Positions 56,557-64,000 of a stretch of 64,000 nt of DNA are shown in pieces (the first letter of the stretch is position 1; each line of letters begins with the position of its first letter). Where the stretch lies: positions 62,001-126,000 of the forward strand of contig NZ_RAQK01000001.1 in NCBI RefSeq assembly GCF_003610455.1, in the 5' to 3' direction. The stretch comes from Sulfitobacter guttiformis (GTDB lineage Bacteria; Pseudomonadota; Alphaproteobacteria; Rhodobacterales; Rhodobacteraceae). Under the pieces are notes generated by a model, which saw only the letters and a list, made by a program, of their open reading frames with translations, was not told the DNA's origin and searched no databases. Position numbers and translations under genes: made by a program.

Positions 56557-58122
56557 ATGAACGAACAATTACCGGCATTGTCCCCCGCTTCTGGAGTTTC
56601 CGGCCGCATCGGAGGTCGCGCTGCCCGCCGCGCCGCGCGTGCCACCGCCCTGCCCGACAATCTGCGCCCCGTGCGCGCAGGACTTGAAGGCGGCCAATAC
56701 AAGCCGCTGTCGGATGGTGATGTTCTAAAAATCCACCACGCTGCGCTCAACGCGCTGGACACCATCGGGCTAGCCGATGCACCTGCATCCGGTATTGCTT
56801 ACCTCACGGGCGCTGGCGCTATTTTGGGCGATGACGGGCGCATCCGCTTTCCGAGTGCATTGGTCGAGGATGCATTAGCGCGGGCGAACAGGTCAATCAC
56901 TCTGATGAGCCGCGACGGGCGCAATGATCTGGACCTGTCAGGCACGCGCGTTCATTACGGTACCGCAGGTGCCGCCGTGCATCTGGTGGACGTAGACGGC
57001 CAGCATTACCGCGATTGTGGTGTGCAGGACCTGCACGATGCCGCAAAGATTGTCGACGTCCTCGACAACGTGCACTTCTGCCAGCGGCCCATGGTGTGCC
57101 GCGATATCCCCGACAATATGGAGATGGATTATAACTCTATCTTCGCCTGTGTCGCTGGCACCACTAAACATGTAGGCACCTCCTTCACCGATCCTGCCTT
57201 TGTCGCACCGGCGATGGAGATGTTGCACATGATTGCAGGCGGCGAAGATAAATGGCGCGAGCGGCCCTTTGTGTCGAACTCGAACTGTTTTGTCGTCCCC
57301 CCGATGAAGTTCGCGACCGAGAGCTGCCTTGTCATGGAGGAATGTATCAAACACGGTATGCCGGTGCTGCTACTCTCGGCCGGTATGGCAGGTGCCACGG
57401 CCCCCTCCACGGTCGCAGGAGCGATCGTGCAGGCAGTGGCGGAATGCCTCGCTGGTCTGGTATATGTTACGGCGGTGAAACCCGGTCATCCGGTGATCTT
57501 TGGCACATGGCCTTTCGGTCTGGACCTGCGCACGGGTGCCATGACGGGCGGCTCGGGTGAACAGGCTCTGCTCACTGCGGGTTGTGCGCAAATGCACAAT
57601 TTCTACGATCTGCCCGGCGGCGCTGCGGCAGGGATCGCCGACAGCAAACTCCCCGATATGCAGGCGGGTTGGGAGACGATGTGCTCGAACGTCATGGCAG
57701 GCCTTTCGGGGTGCAACATGATCTATGAGGCCGCAGGCATGCACGCCTCCTTATTGGGTTTCTGCCACGAAAGCCTCATTCTGGGCGATGATGTCATAGG
57801 TCAGGCCCTGCGCTGTGTGCGCGGTATCGAAGTCAACGACGAGACGCTGGCCCTCGATCAGATCGCGCAGGTCTGTATGGGGGGACCGGGCCACTATCTC
57901 GGCACTGCGGGCACGCTGAGCCGGATGCAGAGCGACCATTGCTACCCGTCGTATGGCAACCGCATGTCACCGAAAGAGTGGGTGGAAAAGGAAAAACCTG
58001 ATCTTCTCACGACGGCAACCGCACGCAAGCACGAGATACTCGGCACAGCCTCCGCTGCGGCACTCGATCCTGCGCTCGACCGCGCCATTCGAGCCAAATT
58101 CAATATCCACCTGCGGCCCTGA
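56557..58122 (+). CDS. Trimethylamine methyltransferase family protein (MttB-like, no pyrrolysine)
   Basis: 521 residues of the MttB superfamily TIM-barrel: GTSFTDPAFVAPAMEMLHMIAGG, GATAPSTVAGAIVQAVAE and LPDMQAGWETM. The frame has no in-frame amber codon, so it is the non-pyrrolysine type; such proteins demethylate quaternary amines such as glycine betaine in some bacteria. No corrinoid protein or activator is next to it. Substrate not assigned. Confidence 0.85.
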   Translation: MNEQLPALSPASGVSGRIGGRAARRAARATALPDNLRPVRAGLEGGQYKPLSDGDVLKIHHAALNALDTIGLADAPASGIAYLTGAGAILGDDGRIRFPSALVEDALARANRSITLMSRDGRNDLDLSGTRVHYGTAGAAVHLVDVDGQHYRDCGVQDLHDAAKIVDVLDNVHFCQRPMVCRDIPDNMEMDYNSIFACVAGTTKHVGTSFTDPAFVAPAMEMLHMIAGGEDKWRERPFVSNSNCFVVPPMKFATESCLVMEECIKHGMPVLLLSAGMAGATAPSTVAGAIVQAVAECLAGLVYVTAVKPGHPVIFGTWPFGLDLRTGAMTGGSGEQALLTAGCAQMHNFYDLPGGAAAGIADSKLPDMQAGWETMCSNVMAGLSGCNMIYEAAGMHASLLGFCHESLILGDDVIGQALRCVRGIEVNDETLALDQIAQVCMGGPGHYLGTAGTLSRMQSDHCYPSYGNRMSPKEWVEKEKPDLLTTATARKHEILGTASAAALDPALDRAIRAKFNIHLRP

Positions 58123-58124
58123 AC

Positions 58125-58151
58125 GAGAGGGTTATCTTCCGCTGCCCTCTC
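58125..58151 (+). terminator. Hairpin after mttB
   Basis: GAGAGGG and CCCTCTC pair over a 13-nt loop 2 bp after the stop. It lacks a U-tract, so it is a weak terminator candidate. Confidence 0.4.
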
Positions 58152-58192
58152 ACACGGGCGGCGGATGCGCGGTCGCCGAAATGCTCAAGCCG

Positions 58193-58621
58193 TCACACCC
58201 AACTGAGAACAATGCCCGCCAACACGATGTAGCGCATACCTTTCGCCAACGTCACCAGAACGACGAAAGGCACCAGCGGCTCGCGCATCAATCCGGCCAC
58301 CACCGTGAGAGGGTCACCCACCACAGGCAGCCAACTGCCCAGCAGCGACCACCGGCCATAGCGACGGTACCAGCCCTGCGCACGGGCAAGTTGTTGATCT
58401 GTGAACGGAAACCAGCGGCGGTCTTTGAAGCGCAACAGATACCGACCGAGCACCCAGTTGATCACCGACCCCAAAACGTTACCAAGCGTGGCCACGACCA
58501 AGAGGGCCGTCACCGCATGGCCCTCGCCTAGCAACAGACCGGCCAGCACTGCCTCTGATTGCATCGGCAGAACAGTTGCCGCAACGAGGGCAGATAAAAA
58601 AAGGCCAATATAACCGATCAC
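58193..58621 (-). CDS. YqaA/DedA-like membrane protein
   Basis: 142 residues with four or so hydrophobic helices. VLGSVINWVLGRYLLRF and RYGRWSLLGSWLPVVGDPLTVVAGLMR match the YqaA-type SNARE-associated (DedA-like) family, which has roles in membrane transport. Convergent with mttB. Confidence 0.8.
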   Translation of the reverse strand: MIGYIGLFLSALVAATVLPMQSEAVLAGLLLGEGHAVTALLVVATLGNVLGSVINWVLGRYLLRFKDRRWFPFTDQQLARAQGWYRRYGRWSLLGSWLPVVGDPLTVVAGLMREPLVPFVVLVTLAKGMRYIVLAGIVLSWV

Positions 58622-58827
58622 TGAACGCTAATCCCCTAAGCCCTGTGGATACGGCCTGTCTGAGAGCGCCGCTTGGGTCTTTCGACGCAAGCCCGATCGC
58701 CACAGTTTTCGATAACATATTTACCTGACGCGGGCTGCAGCGGCCGAACGTATGCGCCTCACAGCTCGTTAAACAAATACTTCAATGTCCTACAGGGATA
58801 ACTTGAAATAACGTAGGCCATAAAAAG

Positions 58828-58847
58828 GGGGAGCGCGAACGCTCCCC
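58828..58847 (-). terminator. Terminator on the reverse strand
   Basis: On the reverse strand GGGGAGCG-TTCG-CGCTCCCC is followed by a C and five T residues, an ideal UUCG-loop intrinsic terminator. It is about 265 bp beyond nrdJ, so it probably ends another transcript. Confidence 0.75.
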
Positions 58848-59070
58848 GCTTAGTCTCGCCGCATAGGCTCGATTTATTAACCGCTCGATTTTATTTTTGC
58901 CTGCGGCCTATGCGTCGTCAAGGGGCGAGCGCACCCGCCCCGTGTAAGCGGTTCCGGCGTCTTACCGGAACCGCGAAAGGCGGCAGTCGTTCCTAGAGAA
59001 CAACCAGAGCCTCCCGCTATCGATATTCGATCCTGCGAAACCCATCGCCCTTTTACAGAGACAAGTCTCA
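58828..59070 (-). ncRNA. Candidate structured small RNA downstream of nrdJ
   Basis: On the reverse strand a series of stable stems lies between the nrdJ terminator and a second terminator: GCGGTTCCGG/CCGGAACCGC (58948-58974, perfect 10 bp), GGGGCG/CGCCCC (58922-58941) and CGCATAGGC/GCCTATGCG (58860-58914). A GAGACAAGTCTC palindrome lies at 59058-59069, near where it would start. No known RNA family is recognised; it was compared by eye with tmRNA, 6S and RNase P RNA without match. Confidence 0.4.
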
Positions 59071-59076
59071 CATCTC

Positions 59077-59101
59077 GAAAAATGGGACGCCGAAGCGCCC
59101 C
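59077..59101 (-). terminator. nrdJ terminator
   Basis: GGGGCGC-TTCG-GCGTCCC on the reverse strand, followed by ATTTTTCG, starts 11 bp after the nrdJ stop. Confidence 0.8.
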
Positions 59102-59111
59102 AACTTAATTC

Positions 59112-62100
59112 TTAGCTGCAGCCGGAGGTCCCGCCGCAGGTGTTACACTTCATGCAGGTGCCGTTCCGGACCAATGTGTAGTTGCCACACTCGCCGCACG
59201 CTTCGCCCTCGTATCCTTGCATCTTTGCTTTGACCCGCGCGTTCATCGGCGCGGAACCCGAAGAAATTGCCGCCGTGCTGGACACTGCTGTTGCTACGCC
59301 GCCATCCCCTTGGGGCATCATCGACGTCAGTGCTTCCATCGCTGCGGAATGACCGCCCTGCAGCATCGTCAGGTTTTGCGGCACGCGGTTGCGAAGGTAC
59401 CCCTGCGACGTGATCTGCTTGAGCACTTCTAGCGATTTGGAAGCTGCACTTTCGGACAGCTGGGAGACATTCGCCACGCCCTCTTCATCACCACGGCCCA
59501 GCGTGTCGAAGGTTGCACCCTCTGGCTGCACATGCGCCAGATCGGTCCGGTCAAGATAGCTCACCGCCAGTTCGCGGAAGATATAATCAAGGATCGAGGT
59601 CGCCTGCTTGATGCTGTCATTGCCCTGCACCATGCCTGCTGGCTCGAACTTGGTGAAGGTAAACGCGTCCACAAACTCCTCCAGTGGCACGCCGTATTGT
59701 AGCCCAACAGAGACCGCGATGGCAAAGTTGTTCATCATCGCACGAAAGCCTGCACCCTCTTTGTGCATGTCGATGAAGATCTCACCCAAGGAGCCATCCT
59801 GATACTCACCGGTGCGCAGGTACACTTTGTGCCCGCCCACGTTTGCCTTTTGAGTGTAACCCTTGCGGCGCTGTGGCATCTTTTCGCGGTGCGATTTGAC
59901 GATTTCCTTGACGATTACCTTCTCGACGATCTTCTCGGCCAGCACGATGGCCTTCTCGTGCGCTGTGCCGCTCTCAAGAATCTCCGCCGCATCATCGTCG
60001 TCCTCAACAAGCGACGCCGCCAGAGGCTGGGACAGTTTTGATCCGTCGCGGTAGAGTGCGTTGGCTTTGACACCCAAGGACCAGCTCAGCTCATATGCTT
60101 TCAGGCAGTCCTCGATGGTCGCATCATTTGGCATGTTGATTGTCTTCGAGATCGCACCCGAGATGAACGATTGTGCCGCCGCCATCATATAGATGTGGCT
60201 GTTGACCGACAGATAACGCTTACCGGTTTTACCGCAGGGGTTGGCGCAATCGAAAATGCCGTAGTGCTCTTCTTTCAGATGCGGCGCACCTTCAAGTGTC
60301 ATGGTGCCACAAACGTGGTTGTTGGCGGCATCAATGTCTTTTTTCGAAAAGCCGAGGGATTTCAACAAGTCAAACGTCGGGTCATTCAGCTTGTCTGCGG
60401 GTATGCCCAGCACCCTTGTGCAGAAATCAGCACCCAACGTCCACTGATTGAACACGAACCGGATGTCGAATGCCGCTTCCAGCGCGCCATCGACCTTTGC
60501 CAGTTCGGCAGGGCCGAAGCCGTGGCCCATGAGGCTGGTATGATTGATGCCCGGTGCGTTTCCGATGGTGCCATGGCCTACGGCATATCCGATAATCTCT
60601 TCGATCTGGGCAGAACCATAGCCGAGTTTCTCGAGCGCGGCCGGAACCGATTGGTTGATGATTTTGAAGTATCCGCCACCAGCAAGCTTTTTGAATTTTA
60701 CCAACGCAAAGTCGGGCTCGATGCCAGTTGTGTCACAATCCATGACCAGACCGATAGTGCCGGTTGGTGCGATAACGGATGTTTGTGCGTTACGGTAGCC
60801 GTGCTTTTCTCCCAGCTTGAGCGCCTCGTCCCATGTGGACATCGCCACATCGACCAGACCCGGCTGCGGGCAGTTTTTATGATCTAGCGCCAGTGGCTTG
60901 ATCGCCAGCTTCTCATAGCCTGTCGTCTCGCCGTAGGCCGCATTGCGGTGGTTACGGATAACCCTCAGCATATGCTTGGCGTTCTTGGCGTAACCGGGGA
61001 ATGCACCCAGCTCTCCGGCCATCTCGGCAGAGGTGGCGTAGGCAACACCGGTCATAATTGCCGTCAGGGCACCGCACAAGGCACGCCCTTCGTCGCTGTC
61101 ATACCCGAAGCCCATGTTCATCAGCAAACCACCAATATTGGCATAGCCAAGGCCCAGCGTGCGGAAATCATAAGACCGCTGCGCGATTTCCTTGGAAGGA
61201 AACTGCGCCATCATCACGGAGATTTCCAGCGTCACGGTCCAGAGGCGCGAGGCGTGCATGTAGTCCTCAACCTGAAACTCGCCGTCCTTGAGGAAAGTCA
61301 GCAAATTCATCGAGGCGAGATTGCAGGCCGTATCATCAAGGAACATATATTCCGAGCAGGGGTTAGAGCCGCGAATGGCACCATCTTCTGGGCATGTGTG
61401 CCAGTCGTTGACCGTGTCGTGATACTGGATGCCCGGATCGGCGCAGGCCCATGCGGCATGGCCGACTTGTTCCCACAAATCGCGGGCGCGGATGGTTTTG
61501 GAAACTTTGCCGGATACGCGGTCTAGCAGCTCCCACTCTGCGTCATTCTCGACGGCCTTGAGGAATGCATCGGTTACGCGGATAGAGTTGTTCGAATTTT
61601 GGCCGGATACAGAATTATACGCCTCAGAATCCCAGTCTGTATCGTAAGTCAGGAATTCAATCGACGTGTGACCCTGTTTTGCATAATCCAAAACCCGTTT
61701 GACATATGTCTCTGGAATCATTGATTTTTTGGCAGAACGGATCGCGTCCTTGAGCTGTTCGTTCTTGGTGGGGTCATAGGCATCTGCTTCCAGACCGTCC
61801 CAGCTTGCGATCGCTTTGAAGATCAGGTTCAGCTTTTGCTCGTGCATTTTAGAGCCTGCGACAATGCTCGCTACTTTTTGCTCTTCAAGAACTTTCCAAT
61901 TGATGAATTCCTCGATGTCGGGGTGGTCCGCATCGACGATAACCATCTTGGCCGCGCGGCGCGTCGTGCCGCCAGATTTTATCGCACCTGCAGCGCGGTC
62001 ACCGATCTTGAGAAACCCCATCAAGCCTGAGGACTTGCCACCGCCCGACAGTTTCTCGCCAGCGCCGCGCAGCGACGAAAAGTTAGTGCCGGTGCCGGAA

Positions 62101-62759
62101 CCATATTTGAAAAGGCGGGCCTCGCGCACCCAAAGATCCATGATCCCGCCATCACCGACCAGATCGTCGGCCACGGACTGGATGAAACAGGCATGCGGTT
62201 GCGGGTGCTCATAGCTGGAGGTGGAGCGGGTCAGCTTGGCTGTTTTGTGATCCACATAATAATGGCCCTGCGCCGGACCGTCGATGCCGTAGGCCCAATG
62301 CAGACCGGTGTTGAACCACTGCGGCGAGTTGGGTGCCGCGCGCTGTGAGGCCAGCATGTAGCGCATCTCGTCATAATAGGTGCGCGCATCTTCTTCGGTG
62401 GTGAAATAGCCACCTTTCCAGCCCCAGTAGGCCCATGCACCCGCAAGACGGTCGAATACCTGCTTGGAGGAGGTCTCACCGCCCATCTGTGCGTCTTCGG
62501 CTGGCTCCGAACGCCACAGGAACTCAGGAACGCCCTTTTCCTTCACGCGCTTGGAAGCGGATGGAACACCTGCTTTTCGGAAATATTTTTGTGCGATGAC
62601 GTCGGAGGCCACTTGGCTCCATGATTTGGGAACTTCGACATTGTCGAGATGGAAGACGACCGAACCGTCAGGATTGCGAATTTCGGAGACTGTGCTCACG
62701 AAATCCAGATCCGCATAAGCGTCTTTTCCTTGAGTGGTGAATTTGCGTTCAATTTTCAT
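59112..62759 (-). CDS. nrdJ: Adenosylcobalamin-dependent ribonucleoside-diphosphate reductase
   Basis: Class II reductase using coenzyme B12 and working without oxygen. 1,215 residues. Visible motifs include [61 protein letters not shown] (catalytic site NPCSE), and a C-terminal zinc-ribbon tail [23 protein letters not shown]. The upstream region holds a 37-bp tandem duplication. It is transcribed alone. Confidence 0.96.
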   Translation of the reverse strand: MKIERKFTTQGKDAYADLDFVSTVSEIRNPDGSVVFHLDNVEVPKSWSQVASDVIAQKYFRKAGVPSASKRVKEKGVPEFLWRSEPAEDAQMGGETSSKQVFDRLAGAWAYWGWKGGYFTTEEDARTYYDEMRYMLASQRAAPNSPQWFNTGLHWAYGIDGPAQGHYYVDHKTAKLTRSTSSYEHPQPHACFIQSVADDLVGDGGIMDLWVREARLFKYGSGTGTNFSSLRGAGEKLSGGGKSSGLMGFLKIGDRAAGAIKSGGTTRRAAKMVIVDADHPDIEEFINWKVLEEQKVASIVAGSKMHEQKLNLIFKAIASWDGLEADAYDPTKNEQLKDAIRSAKKSMIPETYVKRVLDYAKQGHTSIEFLTYDTDWDSEAYNSVSGQNSNNSIRVTDAFLKAVENDAEWELLDRVSGKVSKTIRARDLWEQVGHAAWACADPGIQYHDTVNDWHTCPEDGAIRGSNPCSEYMFLDDTACNLASMNLLTFLKDGEFQVEDYMHASRLWTVTLEISVMMAQFPSKEIAQRSYDFRTLGLGYANIGGLLMNMGFGYDSDEGRALCGALTAIMTGVAYATSAEMAGELGAFPGYAKNAKHMLRVIRNHRNAAYGETTGYEKLAIKPLALDHKNCPQPGLVDVAMSTWDEALKLGEKHGYRNAQTSVIAPTGTIGLVMDCDTTGIEPDFALVKFKKLAGGGYFKIINQSVPAALEKLGYGSAQIEEIIGYAVGHGTIGNAPGINHTSLMGHGFGPAELAKVDGALEAAFDIRFVFNQWTLGADFCTRVLGIPADKLNDPTFDLLKSLGFSKKDIDAANNHVCGTMTLEGAPHLKEEHYGIFDCANPCGKTGKRYLSVNSHIYMMAAAQSFISGAISKTINMPNDATIEDCLKAYELSWSLGVKANALYRDGSKLSQPLAASLVEDDDDAAEILESGTAHEKAIVLAEKIVEKVIVKEIVKSHREKMPQRRKGYTQKANVGGHKVYLRTGEYQDGSLGEIFIDMHKEGAGFRAMMNNFAIAVSVGLQYGVPLEEFVDAFTFTKFEPAGMVQGNDSIKQATSILDYIFRELAVSYLDRTDLAHVQPEGATFDTLGRGDEEGVANVSQLSESAASKSLEVLKQITSQGYLRNRVPQNLTMLQGGHSAAMEALTSMMPQGDGGVATAVSSTAAISSGSAPMNARVKAKMQGYEGEACGECGNYTLVRNGTCMKCNTCGGTSGCS

Positions 62760-62804
62760 CGCGCTGCCCCATTATCCAGCTTTTCACATATCTGGGCACA
62801 CGAT

Positions 62805-62878
62805 TAGTGCCCGGCTCCTGACTTTCAGGCAGAGCCACATCTAGTGCCCGGCTCCTGACTTTCAGGCAGAGCCACATC
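62805..62878. repeat. Perfect 37-bp tandem duplication upstream of nrdJ
   Basis: Two identical copies (62805-62841 and 62842-62878) of a unit beginning TAGTGCCCGGCTCC. Each can form a hairpin: GGCTC and CTGA pair with GAGCC and TCAG around a CTT loop. An additional GGGCAC/GTGCCC hairpin lies at 62794-62812. The block is 46 bp upstream of the nrdJ start codon and would be in the 5' leader or the promoter. Confidence 0.9.
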
Positions 62879-63083
62879 AAGGTGCGCATTGGTGCAAATC
62901 ACCTAATACGCGCTTGTTTTCCTGTCATTTAAGACCGTTTGCCTGCACTCTGCTCATTAGCCCGCCGCACAGTGTTAAACCACTACATGTTGTGGCGTGA
63001 CTGTTAGCCTGCACAACCTGACGTATATGACCCCAATCGGTCAACGTATTTATTAGCAAGAAATTCATTTTTTGGAGGTTGAC
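62879..63083. other. Rest of the nrdJ upstream region
   Basis: No gene is supported. The nrdJ promoter is expected here; no cobalamin riboswitch box was recognised. Confidence 0.4.
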
Positions 63084-63317
63084 GTGTCCAAGGACAGAGG
63101 TGGCCTTCACGCCCGCGTGATGACACCAGCCGCCATGCGCAAAAAGGTTAACGAGAATGCATTTCCAAAAAATGCTTTGAAACGCCACAAATATGGCAAA
63201 TTCCTCATCCCTTCCCAAAGGTCTGGCACCGAAACGAGGTCCCCCGACTGCCCGAATCTCGCAAGATGGAATCAGGCAAAATTCATCGCTGAAAAAACTG
63301 GCACGGGTCATAAGTGA
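63084..63317 (+). CDS. Possible small basic protein with GTG start
   Basis: A GTG start at 63084 follows a strong GGAGG ribosome-binding site by 5 bp. The 77-residue product is Lys/Arg rich (KKVNENAFPKNALKRHKYGKF). No homologue is recognised. It is given because of the ribosome-binding site. Confidence 0.35.
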   Translation: MSKDRGGLHARVMTPAAMRKKVNENAFPKNALKRHKYGKFLIPSQRSGTETRSPDCPNLARWNQAKFIAEKTGTGHK

Positions 63318-63552
63318 CCGGCAGAAATGACCCAAGCGCAACACTAGCTATGGGGAAAAACCCTAAAGCTGAACCAGATTTGACCACATCTTGGAAAGTT
63401 GGAAGTTTTTCGTTTGGCGGCCGAGTGCCGTGTGCCGAACGCGATTCTCATAGAGGCTTTCCAGAACAGGGATTGTTACCAAGTGCTGAAAACACTTGCG
63501 GCCTCTCCGAATTAACGAAGAGGCCGCATGAGTTCGATCTGGTAATCGAAAA

Positions 63553-63629
63553 TGGTCGGGGCGAGATGATTCGAACATCCGACCCCCTGTACCCAAAACA
63601 GGTGCGCTACCAGGCTGCGCCACGCCCCG
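63553..63629 (-). tRNA. tRNA-Pro (anticodon TGG)
   Basis: Reverse strand 77 nt: acceptor CGGGGCG pairs with CGCCCCG, encoded CCA end, T-arm GATGTTCGAATCATC, anticodon loop TTTGGGT giving TGG. Confidence 0.97.
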
Positions 63630-63701
63630 ACTGAGGTCTACTTAGCGAAGGCAATCGGGATTGAAAAGCCGAAATTTAACCCGCAGAGCTATCAAATGCA
63701 T

Positions 63702-64000
63702 TTAGCTGCATTGCCACGGCTCCTGCTTGCTCAGAAAGGCGGGATGGCGCAGCACATCCCCCGCTTTGATCCCCAAGCGGCGGGCCAACCCACCATTGAT
63801 TTCCAACACCCCCGTGAGCAACATGCTCCCCGGCGAAATAGGCGTTTCGTCATGGGGCTGGGCGCGTTCGTGAATGTGCTCGATCACCCCGAAACTGTCT
63901 ATAAACAGCATATCAAGCTCGATCAGCGTGTTTCGCATCCAAAAGCTCAGAATCTGCGGGCGCTGGTAGACAAAAAGCATCCCCTTGCTCAGGGGCAGCG
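63702..64000 (-). CDS. DUF192 family protein, 5' truncated by window edge
   Basis: The reading frame is open to the window edge. Visible DUF192 features: SFWMRNTLIELDMLFIDSFGVIEHIHE and VLEINGGLARRLGIKAGDVLR. The N-terminus with the probable signal peptide lies beyond 64,000. Function unknown; the family is small and often exported. Confidence 0.85.
   Translation of the reverse strand, partial: LPLSKGMLFVYQRPQILSFWMRNTLIELDMLFIDSFGVIEHIHERAQPHDETPISPGSMLLTGVLEINGGLARRLGIKAGDVLRHPAFLSKQEPWQCS

Noticed and set aside
58828..59070. tmRNA, 6S RNA or RNase P RNA downstream of nrdJ
   Set aside because: No tag-reading frame with tRNA-like ends, no long single hairpin with a central bubble, and no RNase P consensus could be matched.
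62760..63080. Cobalamin riboswitch upstream of nrdJ
   Set aside because: Although the enzyme uses B12, the characteristic B12-box and surrounding consensus were not found; the hairpin repeat is a different structure.

Overview
The window looks like a piece of an alphaproteobacterial chromosome, most likely a marine Rhodobacteraceae (Roseobacter-type) organism. Three things point there: the bamE / YceD(DUF177)-rpmF-plsX-fabH-ihfA-MerR order, the long two-domain Dcd, and the B12-dependent NrdJ reductase. No species can be named from sequence reading alone.

Layout. 1-22.7 kb is core chromosome: 5'-truncated tyrS, an acyltransferase, an ABC-F protein, olsB, bamE, DUF177-rpmF-plsX-fabH, ihfA, a MerR-type regulator, tRNA-Pro(GGG), dcd, then a tightly packed reverse-strand block (argS, SPOR protein, nagZ, scpA, scpB), dgt, an IscA/ErpA-like protein, xthA, an MFS transporter and a small secreted protein. 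22,922-44,375 is a complete Tn7-like transposon of 21,454 bp. 44.4-64 kb is core chromosome again: an HNH endonuclease, a hydrolase, a DNA glycosylase, cobK, an MFS transporter, a squalene/phytoene-synthase-like protein, a methyltransferase, a hydrolase, cimA, cysS, an aminotransferase, a beta-barrel protein, an MttB-family protein, a YqaA-like membrane protein, nrdJ, tRNA-Pro(TGG) and a truncated DUF192 gene.

The transposon is the main discovery. It starts with TGTATAGT and ends with the inverted counterpart TGTAGAGG. Both ends carry repeated GAAGCAT...TTCAC-type sites in opposite orientation, and the element is flanked by the 5-bp duplication TTTTC. Its right end lies 20 bp from the stop codon of a chromosomal HNH endonuclease gene, which suggests that this gene's 3' end is the attachment site. 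A four-gene operon with overlapping reading frames (tnsA-tnsB-tnsC-tniQ) supplies the transposition machinery; TnsB shows a DD(35)E triad and TniQ is a long, TnsD-sized protein. No cas genes or CRISPR array are present, so it is not a CRISPR-associated transposon.

The cargo looks like a defence island: a type I restriction-modification locus (hsdM-hsdS-hsdR, with hsdS cut by a single in-frame amber codon), a RloC/PrrC-like anticodon nuclease candidate with a zinc-hook CxxC, a DUF2130 protein, an HNH endonuclease with an uncharacterised C-terminal half, and a three-gene cassette ending in a metallophosphoesterase. RloC/PrrC nucleases are known to be encoded near type I R-M loci, so the pairing is biologically coherent. 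A solitary ISXO2/IS1595-type zinc-ribbon protein sits between the transposition operon and hsdR.

Outside the island, two non-coding signals around nrdJ stand out: a perfect 37-bp tandem duplication carrying a hairpin upstream of the start, and a series of strong hairpins with its own terminator downstream of the nrdJ terminator, which could be a separate small RNA.
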